Source: Diadophis punctatus similis (lineage: Eukaryota; Chordata; Lepidosauria; Squamata; Dipsadidae). Taken from it: 64,000 nucleotides of DNA. The position numbers were made by a program, and so were the translations under genes. The stretch is from positions 755,501 through 819,500 of the forward strand of contig JALIGW010000022.1 in NCBI GenBank assembly GCA_023053685.1, written 5' to 3'. The notes beneath the pieces are model-generated. The model was given only the letters and a program-made list of their open reading frames with translations, was not told the DNA's origin and did no database searches. Below are positions 51,128 to 63,030 of the stretch, piece after piece. Each line of letters begins with the position of its first letter. The first letter of the stretch is position 1.

Positions 51128-53616
51128 GATTCTGGAATTGCTAAGTTAGAATTCCTTCCTTCTGGGATGCCCACGCAGCCCCTGGGCACCTTTGGGAGGG
51201 TCCAGCTTTTGCCCATTTGCTGCCTGCTCTCCCATCTTCAGGATCTGGCCACAGTTCCTCCTTCCCCTAATCCCCCTCCCCCCTCTGGTCTTTGACCATC
51301 AGATGCTGCCCATTGGCTCTTTTGGTTTCAAACCCTGCTGCCTCATTGGCTGACGGCTGAAATCTCCCAGGGCCTTTTTAACCCTTTTCTCTTCTGTGGG
51401 ATCACAGGCACTTCCTACCAAAACAATTGCAAAGAAATCAGATAGACTGCACACTTATGAGGGAGGGGGCATCCTGGGGAAGGGGCAGAGTTTCAAAACT
51501 GTTTTGGGGGTTGACTGTCTGCTGGCACAAGAGAATGTACAACAAACCCCTGCCCGTCCACCCCCAATCAGGCTTTGGCACCGTTTTCCTTATTCCTTTT
51601 AAGTCTGGAATCCATTGAATCGTGTCTATTCTGAAAAGGCTGCCAAAATAATATTAAACATTGAAACGTGTTTTGCTAAAGACAATTCCCCATATAATAA
51701 CGCATTGTCTTCTATCTTTAGCATGATCTAAATGCAATTAGAGTAAGAAAGTTTAATTTTAAAAAATACTGATTTTTTTACAATTACACTTCCTTATTCT
51801 CTTTAGTCCTATTTCAGGAATCTCCTGTCATCTTGCTCCAAAACAGAAACTGAGATCATTCTGAAACTTCGATTGTGTATTAGATTATATTATATTCTGG
51901 ATGAAAGTCAGGGAGGTCCACGTTTCTGGAAGTCTGTCTGTGTCAAGACGAAAGGAGAAGCTTTCCCTTGAAGGATGAGGCTCCCCCTTTCTGAACTCTG
52001 CCTGGGGAATTCCCCCCCCCTCTTATCCTTGAATCTGGGAACCTCACACCACTCCCTTCCTTGCCTCTTCCTCCTCCGACAAAGTAGCTGAATGCTCTTT
52101 GTGCCGCTGGAGTGGAAGCCGGGCCAAGTGAAACCGAGACTCACTCCGGGGGGAAGCAGAGTCCAGAGTCCTGGTTTCATCTGAGACTACGTCACAGGCG
52201 AGGAGTGGGGTTTGTGTGTGTGTGGGGGGGGAGACTTTAAAGCTCTCTCCATCTGTGTGTGTGTGTTTTCTTGGGATGGTGGGAAGCAGACGAATTGGGG
52301 GCAGTCTGTTTGTAGGAAACGGTGGTAGCTTTCCCCTTGCAAATAACAGCGGGTGGGAAAACGAAACAGCTGTACACGGAAACGAGAGGTGGCTTCTGTC
52401 ACACGGAACAGGAACTTCTGAGCATGTGTGGAGAACTCTTCCCCCCCCCCCCAAATACCCCCGAAGGTATCTGGGTTCCAGACGTTTTCTGCCTGAACAA
52501 ATTCAGTCTGAAGTGCTTGTGTGGAAATCGTGAACTCCCCAGGTTCACGAAGGTCAGACGACCTTAAAGAGAGCTGGCAGCTTGTGGCTCCCCTCCTCTT
52601 TGTGTGTGCCTGCGCTCCACGGCCACCGGGGGCGCTCTTCCCCTTTCCCCTCGCCAGGCAGGCAGGCCGTTGTGGGCTGGGCTTTGGGGTTGCAAGGCAG
52701 CGAAGGAAGGGAAGGAGTGCCCCTGCCTGGGTTGAGGATCTGTTGCTCAGCCAAGCCAGCTGAGGCGGAGCAGAGAAGCAGGCCGCTTTCTGTTCCCCCC
52801 ACCTCGCCCTTCTGTACCCCCCCTCCCCAGCCCCCAGGGAGTTGGCTTTGCAGGAAGTGCAGCGATGCAAGAGGTGAGTGAATGGGTCCCCCCCCAGCAG
52901 TTGCTCCCCTTCCCCCACGCAGCCTGGTAGGGGGAGGTGCTTCCCGAAGTGGGGGCTCTTTCCCTTTGCCCGGGGTTCTCTCTCCCCCCTCCTCACTTCC
53001 TCCTCCAGCCTTCTGCCTAAGACTAGGAGGGCCCTGGACTGGGCTGGGCTGCCGCCCCTTGGAAGGCACAGCATGGCTTTCCTTAGGCACTGGGGGCACA
53101 GGCAGCGGGCACGCCCTTCTCTCGCCCTTCTCTCAGTGTAGGCGTCACGTCAGCTGAACTCTGCCGTCTGTAGAATTCATCCCCCTAAATATTCTGGGGC
53201 AAAAGACTCTCTTAAAACAGATCCTGCTTCTTATCTGGGGTTTATCTTTTTGGCCCTCTTAAAGTAGCTCCTGAAAGTGGACTTCTAAAATGGGAGGGAC
53301 CAGAAGAGCAGGAACCAGCAGTTAAAATGTAACCACGGCTTCCTTGGACAGGGAGCCTCGCAGGGTGCCAGTGCAGTCCCATTGCCCTCTGCCTTTGGGG
53401 GCCCAGGGTGGGCATTGGGCAGTGCCGGCCTTTTAGCGAGAACTTCTGTCTTGCCTCAACTGCCAGGAGGATGAAAGTGGGTAATCTGCGGCTACCGAGA
53501 CAGGTGCAAGATGGTGACGAGCAAATTTGAGGAAGGGGCTGTAGAGGTAAGGAACAAAGAAGCTGACCAAGAGTAGGGAGACCTGGCTGAGGAGGAAGGG
53601 CCAGATCCTGCTTCTT

Positions 53617-53647
53617 CCCTCCTCCTCCTCCTCCTCCTCCTCCTCCG
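53617..53647 (+). repeat. (CCT)n microsatellite
   Basis: About ten CCT units. Confidence 0.9.
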
Positions 53648-53689
53648 TTCAGGAAATCTGATCAATACACATTTCCTAGGCCAGGGGTC

Positions 53690-53776
53690 TCCAACCCTGG
53701 CCACTTTAAGCCTGGCAGACTTTAACTCCCAGAATTCCCCAGCCAGCAAGAGTTGAAGTCCGCCAGGCTTAAAGCC
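53690..53776. repeat. Family B palindromic repeat
   Basis: GGGGTCTCCAACCCTGGCCA to CCCAGAATTCCCCAGCC, then GAGTTGAAGTCCGCCAGGCT. Confidence 0.65.
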
Positions 53777-54502
53777 GTGTGGCTATTAGTTCCTATTCAT
53801 TATTAGCTATTAGTTGAGGGCTGGCGACAAGCTGAGTAAAGTTGAGTAGTGGTCTGGCTTGCACATTTCACTAAGCCCCCCCCCTGTGGTTTGTTTTGTT
53901 TCCGACTTAGTTTGATATCTAAATCAATTTTTTATGCTTAGGTTTTGTGCCATCTGGGCCTGTGGGGCTTTCACGCCCGCTCTCTTAAAACCCCCGCTTA
54001 TCATTAAGATTTAGAATGATTTGTACTGACTGAATGGATGACGTGTTCCCGGAGTTCTGAATTTCCATTTTTTTTAAAAAAAATCACACCTGATCTTCCA
54101 CAGTGAAGCAGCTTATAAAGCAATTACAGATAACTCCTCGGCAGCTTAAAGATCCTGTCATAATAATCCAATTTGTTTCTGAAATTCAGCCTTTTTTTAA
54201 AAATCTCTCTGGAAGTTAATAAGCTTTTGGAGCAGCTGGCATGCCTTCATAGTGGAACCCCCAAAATGGAGAATACTGGGGACTGTGCTCAGCAAGCCCT
54301 TTGTTTACAGATCACAAGAGAGGGGCTCTCCCCTCAAAAAAGCTTGCAGGCTAAAGTTGAAGTCACAGGAGGCGATTGTGGAAGAATGCATTTGTGTGTC
54401 TGTGTGTGTGTGTGTAGACTTGGTTATAGTTGGAATATAGGGTAGGGTGAGTTTTGAGGAGAGGATTAGGAGGAAGGCAGGTATTATGTTAGGTGCTGTA
54501 GA

Positions 54503-54645
54503 CCAGGGGTCCCCAAACTTGGCCATTTCAAGACTTGTGGACTTCAACTCCCAGAATTCTCCAGCCAGCTATGCTCAGGGAGGATAGGATTCTGGGAGTT
54601 GAAGTCCACAAGTCTTAAAGTTGCCACGTTTGAAGACCTCTGCTG
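54503..54645. repeat. Family B palindromic repeat, full, with GGGAGGATAGGATT centre
   Basis: GGGGTCCCCAAACTTGGCCA arm, centre AGCTATGCTCAGGGAGGATA, then inverse arm to GTTTGAAGACCTCTG. The same unusual centre is present at 57384-57525. Confidence 0.8.
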
Positions 54646-55377
54646 TAGACCTAAGAGAGGGAAAGAGGTAGTGCCTGGATGAGAGAGGGCAGAGGGCAGG
54701 GCGAGGCCCGGCTCTGGGTACCTGGGAAAACTTCAAAGCCCCCCGGGATTTAGCCAAAGAAAACAAGGCAGTCCGCAGATCCTTCCATTTCATGCTGGGA
54801 CTGCTTTGCAAAGCTGGTGAGGTAAAAATGGCTTTGCAAGATAATGATTGTTCTCTGCCCCAGCTATTTATATTTAATTTGCAGGTTTGTTTCCTGCCTA
54901 GCAAGGGCTGAATCTTCCCTTGCCTTCTCCTCCCCCTCTCCCCCTTGCAGGACAGCAGAGCGCATAGGGCACTGCCCCAGAGGAGGCCCCAGATGGAATT
55001 TCCATTCTGAGAGTCTCCTGGCTCTTTCTTGCTTCGAGAGACCCTCTAATGTTGTCTGGAGGACCCGGCACACTCTGGCTCTGGGCAGAATCGATGTTCC
55101 AAAGTGCAGTTCAAACCCGGTCAGCCCCACATGCCAGTTTCTGTGCCTGAAGCGGAAGGGAGAGGGCAGTTCGCAGGAAGAGCAGTCGGGTCAGCAGGAC
55201 GGGCATTTTGGCTAGAGCCAGGTCTTCTGAGAGATGGAAGGGGGGGGTCTTTTGAATGTTGCAGGGCTTCTGCGTAGGGGAGCGTGTGTGGAGGATCAGT
55301 CAAAGAAGCTTTACTCAACCCCCAAACTCTTCCATGTCTGTTCCCAACAACATTCTACTCATACCCAGCTCCTCCAG

Positions 55378-55526
55378 AACAGGGATCTCCAAGCTTGGCA
55401 CCTTTAAGGCTTGTGGACTTCAACTCCCAGAATTACCCAGCCAGCATCCGCATCCTCTGGCTGGGGAATTCTGGGATTTGAAGTCCATAAGCCTTAAAGG
55501 TGCCAAGTTTGGAGATCCCTGCTCCA
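55378..55526. repeat. Family B palindromic repeat, full
   Basis: AACAGGGATCTCCAAGCTTG arm and inverse arm ending CCAAGTTTGGAGATCCCTGC. Confidence 0.8.
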
Positions 55527-56084
55527 GAGGAAAGAAGATCCTTTGCTGAACACTGCAGGGGGGGCGTTGGAATTGGTGAGACTACTTTTCATGCACCGTG
55601 TCTCTTGACTTTGCCTTAATGATTTGCCCATTTTGATAGGCAAGAGTTCCAACTTCCTACACACGCACACACACCCTTGGCTCTTGAAACAAACATGTTT
55701 TGTCAGTCTTCTGGCTCATTTTGCTTTCTTTTTTTTTCCTGGTAAGGTTATACTTACCTGGTTATACTTCCAGCCAGTGGCAAGATCTTAACTGCTGGGT
55801 GTATGCTTGGTGGCTGTGGGCGGTGCTCGGGCTCGTGTTTATCCAAGCTTGTGAAAAAGTGTTGGTTATGGCTGGCTAATCAAACAAGGCAGGCAGATAA
55901 GGGGAGTTTGATCTGGGGAAAGGCTGCTGGCTGCGACCAGCCAGGGCGGGAAGGGCAGTTAGCAGACAAATAGTCTTTGCAAAAGGTTGGCTCTGGTTTT
56001 AAAAGGAACTTCTTTAGACTTAGGGAGACGTTTCCTAGCCCTGGCCTCTGTGCCTGCTTAAAAAATATTTTTCAGAATATTTCA

Positions 56085-56340
56085 GAATAGAATAGAGCTG
56101 GAAGGGACCTTGGAGGTCCTCTAGTCCAACCCCCTGCTCAAGCAGGAGACCCTAGACAATTTCAAACAGGTGGCTGTCCAGTCTCTTCTTGAAGACCTCC
56201 AGGCAGCACCCACAACTTCTGGAGGCAAGTTGTTCCACTGGTTAATTGTTCTCACTGTCTCCTTAGTTCCAGGTTGCTTCTCTCTTTGATTAGTTTCCAT
56301 CCGTTGTTTCTTGTCTTCCCTTCTGGTGGGGTGATCTGGG
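56085..56340 (-). mobile_element. CR1 LINE 3' end, reverse orientation
   Basis: AATAGAATAGAGCTGGAAGG, CTCTAGTCCAACCCCCTGCT, GGTGGCTGTCCAGTCTCTTC and TGGTTAATTGTTCTCACTGT are the complement of the other CR1 copies, including the terminal ATTCTATT tail. Confidence 0.85.
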
Positions 56341-56824
56341 ACATCCCAGAGCAGAAGGGGATCTGCCATGAGCTGCACAGTCTCTCATCTATGGGGATTA
56401 AGTATCTGCTCCTCCCCACACCTAGGGACAAGACAGAAAACACACACCCCTGCTTTCATTCGCTCCAACTCTTTCCAGACCTCTTCAGGATTGATTCTTT
56501 GATCTTGTCCCTGCTCTTTTGCCTTGTTGGGAGGAGGGTCCTTTCTTCACTGCATGCACATAAGATGAGGATTTGGTCTCGTAGGCCCCAGCTAGAAATC
56601 AGGGGGCTGGGAGTTCTACTCTTTCTAGTCCTGCCTTTGGGCCAGTCCTCCTCTCTCAGTCCAATCCACCTCAAGGGTTTTATTTATTTATTTGACATAT
56701 TGAAGAGCTGCCCATCTCCCTCACAGAGATGGGGTTGCTGTGGGGAAAATAGGAGGACAAAGTAGTACGTTTGCTGCCTTGAGTTATCTATAAAAATAAA
56801 AAAAAACCTAAAAGATTTATGCGA

Positions 56825-56943
56825 AGAGTGTCCAACTTTTAGACTTGTGGACTTCAACTCCCAGAATTCCCCAGCCAGCACAGCTGGGGAATTCTGGGAG
56901 TTGAAGCCCACAGGTCCTAAAATTGCCAAGGTTGGACAGCCCT
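56825..56943. repeat. Family B palindromic repeat
   Basis: GACTTCAACTCCCAGAATTC facing GGGGAATTCTGGGAGTTGAA, centre CCAGCACAGCTGG. Confidence 0.8.
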
Positions 56944-57383
56944 GATTTATGCCAAATGCTAAGTAACATTTTTTGGCAAATAATTCAGCCAAACAAATTC
57001 ATATTTTAAATGAATTGATCCCTGTCGCCCAGGCAGCCAACAGGGAGAATGTTGTCTTTTGAATTAGGAACTCAGTATCGGCATACTGAAGTACGAAGGC
57101 TGCGGCCTGCTCTGCATTATTCCAAAATTAAGGAAACTGTTTTCGGATATTGAGGTCTGCTCAGGAGGCTTTGCTCTGGGTCACCTTACTCAAAGCAGCC
57201 CCGCCTTTGCTGTGCCTGCCAAAGCTGACCCTAATTGGCATCCTTCCAAGTGAGACTCTGGGGCTTGATCACACCGGCTCCCTTCTGAGGTTGGATCTGG
57301 ATCAGTTTTATTGCTTGCCTGACTCTTTGGCTTCCTTGATTGCATCCTGCTCAGAGATCAGCAGAGACAGAGTGACCTCTAGA

Positions 57384-57525
57384 TCAGGGGTCCCCAAACT
57401 TGGCAACTTTAAGACTTGTGGACTTCAACTCCCAGAATTCTCCAGCCAGCTATGTTCAGGGAGGATAGGATTCTGGGAGTTGAAGTCCACAAGTCTTAAA
57501 GTTGCCAAGTTTGAAAACCTCTGTG
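57384..57525. repeat. Family B palindromic repeat, same subfamily as 54503
   Basis: GGGGTCCCCAAACTTGGCAA arm, centre CTATGTTCAGGGAGGATAGG and inverse arm GTTGCCAAGTTTGAAAACCT. Confidence 0.8.
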
Positions 57526-58097
57526 CTAGATACTTCAGTCCATAAGAGAACAAGGAAGGGCATAGATGAGGGCTATTTATTATTGCGTCATATGGCACAT
57601 TCACATCACATTTCAATAAAAAAGATAAAGATACAAAACATGAAGTAGAAAGTCTAAATATTATAAACATACGTCTAGATTACAGATATAATGTTTTGCT
57701 TCATTTGCCACAGCCAGAAAATCAGCAATGTCTCCAATCCAGTCTCTGGCACTATAATGCTGAACAGTTTGCTTTTCGCCCCCCCCCCGTCACAATTTGG
57801 TGAGGGTATTTTGTCCCACTTCTAGGGGGCATCAGTACATCTTCCAGGACTGAGCTACACCAGTTGGATGTGAGTTCCCCAGATGGCTCAACTCAGTCCG
57901 GATAGTGAGACGGAGGGCATATACATTTAATAAACGAATAAATAACTTTCCCTTCAGTCAGAGGGGGAATTGGTCCCGAATTGTTATGGTTCTCCTCCGT
58001 GTCTTTCTGTCTCACCGTCTTGCACCCAACCTTTTTCAGAAAGTGTTTCAAGAAAGAAAATTATGCAATTCTGATTTGATGTGGTGTGTACTGGTTT

Positions 58098-58131
58098 TGT
58101 GTGTGTGTGTGTGTTTGTGTTTGTGTGTGTG
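58098..58131 (+). repeat. (GT)n microsatellite, interrupted
   Basis: GTGTGTGTGTGTGTGTTTGT-type run. Confidence 0.85.
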
Positions 58132-58430
58132 AATCCTCTCCCTCTTACTATGAATTCTTAATAATTTTGCTGAAAAAGGAACCCACCATTGTTGCAACCT
58201 TTGGCACAGAGGATGAAGAAAGGAAACAATCAGGGGGCTGCCATCTGTGTCATTGCAGGGATGAATCTGATCAGAATTGTAAGGGAGGCTTAATTGGACC
58301 GTGGAAGGGAGGATGAAAGGAGGAGTGTTGTTTGAGTCAGGGGGAATCGCCTCCCAATGGTTGACTGGAGCTGGACCTCTCAGCACTCACTTCAACCGCC
58401 AATATTTTCCCTTCCTGCTGATATGGTATG

Positions 58431-58585
58431 CCAGCATTTCTCAACCTGGGCAGTTTGAAGATGTGTGGACTTCAGCTCCCAGAATTCCCCAGCCAGCATA
58501 CCTTAAAAATGGAATAGCTGGCTGGGGAATTCTGGGAGTTGAAGTCGACACATCTTCAAACTGCCCAGGTTGGGAAACCCTGCAG
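58431..58585. repeat. Family B palindromic repeat variant
   Basis: CATTTCTCAACCTGGGCAGT and GACTTCAGCTCCCAGAATTC face GGGGAATTCTGGGAGTTGAA and CTGCCCAGGTTGGGAAACCC. Confidence 0.8.
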
Positions 58586-59211
58586 TGTGCTTTGTTCACT
58601 TGTGCTTTGCTTTACATTTTAGCAATCTTTTTCTGACCCGCTCCTGATTTGGAGTTGGGTAAGTGAACTCAAATGATTCTGGCCATGGTTACATGGATTT
58701 TTGAATCCCAGTGGTTTAGACTTGAAGTTTCGAACCTCCTATGGATCTCCCCTGTAGCTTCCTTTGTCTTTGGATCTGACTGCTCACATTTGGGTCATAA
58801 TTTTTTTCCTTAAGCCCAAATTGCACATATTGGAAATGATGTTGGTTTGGGGAGAATTCGCTCCCTGGCATGTACTGAAGGATTCCTTCTTTTGTTTCCC
58901 CAGTGCTGTTCCAACCTCAAGTCCTTCCCCACTCGTTGATGAACTACAGCGGCGTCTGCCTGCTATTCAGTGCTTTCATAGAGTCATGGGAAAGAAGTGG
59001 ACAGGAATTCAGACATAGTCACTTTTTTCAAAGAACAGCACCGTAGAACGAATGGCCGTAAGGTTCTCCGATGTATCCCAAAGACTGCGGTGATGAGCAT
59101 GGTGGGAAAAAGTAGACTTCTCTTGGTTTTTTTCTTTCATATTTTACATATTTCTCCTGTAACAAGAACAGCTGGAGGTTTCCTTTCTCTTTTTGGTACA
59201 AGTCTGTTTAG

Positions 59212-59285
59212 CTCAGTATTTCTCAACCTTGGCAACTTTAAGATGGGTGGACTTCAACTCCCAGAATTCCCCAGCCAGCCATGCT
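59212..59285 (+). repeat. Family B half-element
   Basis: CAGTATTTCTCAACCTTGGC to CAGAATTCCCCAGCCAGCCA. Confidence 0.7.
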
Positions 59286-59514
59286 AATGTGCATGAGCAA
59301 AGCTGTGCAGGCGATGTGAAATGACTAATGGATTCGAGGGCAGCAGTTCTGTTTATATCACTAAAGCCCACCCTTACCACAGGCAAGGCAGGCAAATGGT
59401 GGTAAACTCTCTCAAACTGGGTGTAAGACTGTATACACACCGGTGCGATCAGGTGTGTGCGATCAGGTGTGTGAGCTGTGTCAAGCTGGGTAGAACTCTT
59501 GTGGTCCATGCACA

Positions 59515-59893
59515 ATCACTTTAATGAAAAGAAGGACTAGTAAAGACATGATAGCAGTATTACAGTGTTTGAGGGGATACTACAAAGAAAAAAAATGGGG
59601 GGGGGTGTTTTCCACCTATTCTCCAAAGCACCTGAAGGGCAGGACAAGAAGCAATGAATGGAAACTTTTCAAGGACAGAAGCAACCTAGAACTGAGGAGA
59701 AATTTCTTGATAGCGAGAACAATTAATCAGTGGGACAACTGGCCTTCAGAAGTTGTGGATGCTCCATCACTGGAGGTCTTTAAGAAGAGATTGGACAGCC
59801 ACCTGTCTGAGGTGGGGTAGGGTCTCCTGCATGAGCAGGGAGTTGGACTAGAAGACCTCCAAGGTCCCTTCCAGTTCTGTTATTCTGTTATTT
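59515..59893 (+). mobile_element. CR1 LINE 3' end
   Basis: AATGAAAAGAAGGACTAGTA, AGAACAATTAATCAGTGGGA, GTTGGACTAGAAGACCTCCA and a TTCTGTTATTCTG tail. Its open frame (59524-59820) belongs to the repeat. Confidence 0.85.
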
Positions 59894-60204
59894 CTGAAAA
59901 GGCACCAAGAATTGATCTGAACCCAAAGGAGGTTTTACCTTTATACACAACAGGTTAACACTTTTGTGATCAGGTACTGCTCGCTATTTTGCTGTGTATG
60001 CACATATCATCTCAGAAGCTTTGTCGGCATGCCAGGGTTAATAACAGTGGCCGGCAAGATCCCCATTGCTGTGCCACTCTTAATTCTTCCTGAGTCATGG
60101 GCATTCATGAGTCCGCTAACTTGCGGCTCATAAAATGGATTTTTAATTGTGGAGTAAAGCAGATTCACCGGCTTGTTATAAAGAGGATTGGAGTATTTGT
60201 AAAA

Positions 60205-60290
60205 AAACCGCCCAGAGTCACTTGATTGCCAGCATCATTTGACAGCCATGGAAATATGATGGATGAATGAATAAATAAATTAGTAATGAA
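60205..60290 (+). mobile_element. SINE/LINE 3' tail fragment
   Basis: ACCGCCCAGAGTCACTTGAT and a GAATGAATAAATAAATTA end. Confidence 0.45.
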
Positions 60291-60590
60291 GATTCAGCCA
60301 CTGCCGTCCCAAGAGGGAAGGGGGGGGGAAACATTTTCTCTCCCTGTTGTGCAATGATGCTCAAACACTTTGTGGATTATTGTAAGATTTGCCAACGAGA
60401 CTTGTACGCATTTTTTACTGTTGTGCTTTTTGCAGTAAAGAGCGTTCTGTTTTATGGGGTAAAGTTTAGATGCGACATTAACTCTGAATATTAATTCAGT
60501 GGGCCACGACGGCCACATCAGGAAGACAAAATCCCTTTGCACTAGTAGGTTGCAGGGATGTCTGAGAGAGAGGAGGAGATGGATGTCTGG

Positions 60591-60591
<1 letters not shown>

Positions 60592-60633
<42 letters not shown>
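60592..60633 (+). repeat. (CA)n microsatellite
   Basis: About 20 CA units. Confidence 0.95.
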
Positions 60634-60637
<4 letters not shown>

Positions 60638-61751
60638 TGCACACGCCCATCTCGGCAGAACACACAATTGGAAGGAGGACTGCCATTGCATTCTTGGTGG
60701 TTGAAACTCATTCTGGAAAAGTTGGTCATTGGAGCAAACGCCTTGGGAGTGTTGGGTCCTCTGGGAGTAACCGGGAAAGAGTTTGTGCTTCAGAGCCAGA
60801 AGTGTGGAGAACTTCCCCAGCCAATGGACTGGGGCGGAGGGAGGGAGGGAGGGAGCGTTTAATGAAAGAGAGGATGGGCCGAAAAGCCATAAAGAGGAGG
60901 GGATGGGCCGAGGTGCTTCCTTTTAGCTGCCACAGCCTGTGGACAAAGGCAGACACGGGGCCACGATGAAGTCTCCTGAGGACAAGTGTGCCTGTAAGTC
61001 TCCTGTCTTCACAGCTTTCGGGAGCATTGAGTGTGAGAAGCCTGTTCGGCTGGCTTTGCCAGCATCCCTTGGAGGAGGAGGGCACCTTGGCACTTGCCAT
61101 TCCCATTGTTATTACAGCCAGAAAAAAAGGGGGCTTTGTTGGGGCAGGGGTTGCTTTCGGTGCCGCTTGAGCCGAAGGGGCTTTGGGCACTTTTCTAGGT
61201 GGGGCTCCTTTGTCCCAGCACAACTTTTGTGTGCCTTGTTGTCTGAATCCACTCACGGATCCACTTTCTCTTAAACTTTGGAGAGAAAAGCAGACGTGAG
61301 TCTGGAGATGGTTTTGCTGCAGGGTTGTCTGTGCAGCAGCGGCTCTCCCTCCAGCTGAGTTCCTACGAGTCCCAGGACGTGGCTTTTGTTCCCCTGTCTG
61401 GCAAGGGCGATGGGAAGGGCGTGGAAAAGGCGGAATAGCATGAAAGGCAAGCAGGGCTCCCGAGAAATGCAAGCTCAGCCCTTGGGGATCAAGTTGGGGC
61501 TGTCTGGGAAACAGCCCCAACTTGCAAACTTTTCTTGGCTCCCCATCCGTTTTGAGGGAGCCTCTCTGGACCAGCGCAGAGCAGGAGGAGGTTCATTGGA
61601 AAGGTTTCTGTCGCCTTCCTTGAGCAATCCAGGAAGCCCAAGGTGCCGTGATCGTGGGCGGCTTGTCATTTTTCATTTGACTAGATAAATGGTCAATTAC
61701 TAGCAACAAAGAAAGGGCTCTTGATAAAGCTTGCCTGCTTCCAGAGGTTCT

Positions 61752-61825
61752 TTATCCTAGAAGCCGCCCAGAGTCGCTTTGGGAAGGGAGATGGGCGGTG
61801 TATAAATTTAATAAGTAAATGAAAG
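61752..61825 (+). mobile_element. SINE/LINE 3' tail fragment
   Basis: TCCTAGAAGCCGCCCAGAGTC then GATGGGCGGTGTATAAATTT. Confidence 0.5.
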
Positions 61826-62929
61826 TGCTTGCCAGACAGCTGGTGCATCTGAATGTGGCAGGATTTGAGGCCCATTGATGAGGTTTTGTTTCAGGCATTT
61901 GAGAAGCTTGCAATAGCTCCTTCCCTCGGTCTCTGAGGAGAGCAGATGACATGGTGCAAAGTCAACCTATTTGCCTCTTGCATTCTTCATGTGCATCCTG
62001 TTTTCCAGATGTGGAGTCTGCCTTTGCTTGGGATGCTGGTGAATGTTCATTCACCGGAGTTATGCAGGCATGTCGATCAGCCTCTTCTTCATTTATGCAG
62101 ATCAGGTTTGCGGAGTTGAGCATTTCAGGGGTCTTCGTTTCTGCTTCTACCATACAGATCAGCAACCGAAGAACGTGGGCTTCTGATGATTCTGGGAGGC
62201 TGGATTTGGTCCTGGGGTCCTCAGTTGGGAATCTACCACAGATCAGGAACATCGGTCAGTTCATTCCTCTATAAAACATTTTGGCCAAAAAAAGCCAGAA
62301 TCTGGGAACCTTCTATTGTCTTACTCCTCTTGCAAAATCACCTCCTCCCTCTTGTAATGAAAAGGTTGCCTGGAGAGAGCATGGGCAGAGTCCAAACGCA
62401 GAAGAGCTCTCCACAGCCTGTCTCTTCACAGGGATCACATGCTCATAATCGCGCTCTGATTATTTCCCAAAGGCGGCCAGTGATGGAGAAGGTCCGGGTC
62501 TGCCTTCTGAGGCCACTGCAGCCACAGAGCAGGAGCACCAGGGCACCTGAAATTATGGGCCTGCTAATAAAATGCTCCAAGCTTTTGATCAAGTGGCACT
62601 TTGGCTGAGAAGAAAGCAGGCTTGAAAGTTTGTAGATCATCTTCAATTTTGGGCCAGCTGCAGAACCCGAATAATAACAGGCCTGAAGAATCTGCTCAGC
62701 CAGGCACAAGATTTGGTGAATTCTGCTCTGAGCCTCCGCTCTCTGCCCTCTCTGAGAGAAGCCAACAGCACAAGGGCTTCCTACACATTCGAAGGCCGAG
62801 CTGTGCATGTGCCACCCTAGACAGCCCTTTCTTAGAAGGAGCAGGGAGCATGTGATGGGAGACCACCTGGGCCTGCGTCAGGCAGAGCCATTGTCCAAGC
62901 TGTCTGTGGAGATTGTCACTCATCCAGGT

Positions 62930-63030
62930 CACAGTTGTCCCAAAGGTGCTTTTTCGAGAGGCAACCGGACGTTGTTTTTCCTGGAAGACATTTCGATTCT
63001 CATCCAAGGAGCTTCTTCTGTTCTGAAAAA
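62930..63030 (+). repeat. Family D inverted-repeat element, single arm
   Basis: Carries GTTGTCCCAAAGGTGCTTTT, a decayed central part (GGAAGACATTTCGATTCTCA) and AAGGAGCTTCTTC, matching one arm of the element at 547-752. Confidence 0.6.

Noticed and set aside
52187..53074. 295-codon open frame on the minus strand
   Set aside because: GC-rich patch with open frames on both strands and low-complexity content; no motif recognised.
60499..60969. Open frame with a His/Thr repeat
   Set aside because: It is translation of the (CA)n microsatellite and flank. The same applies to the frames over (GT)n at 4018.
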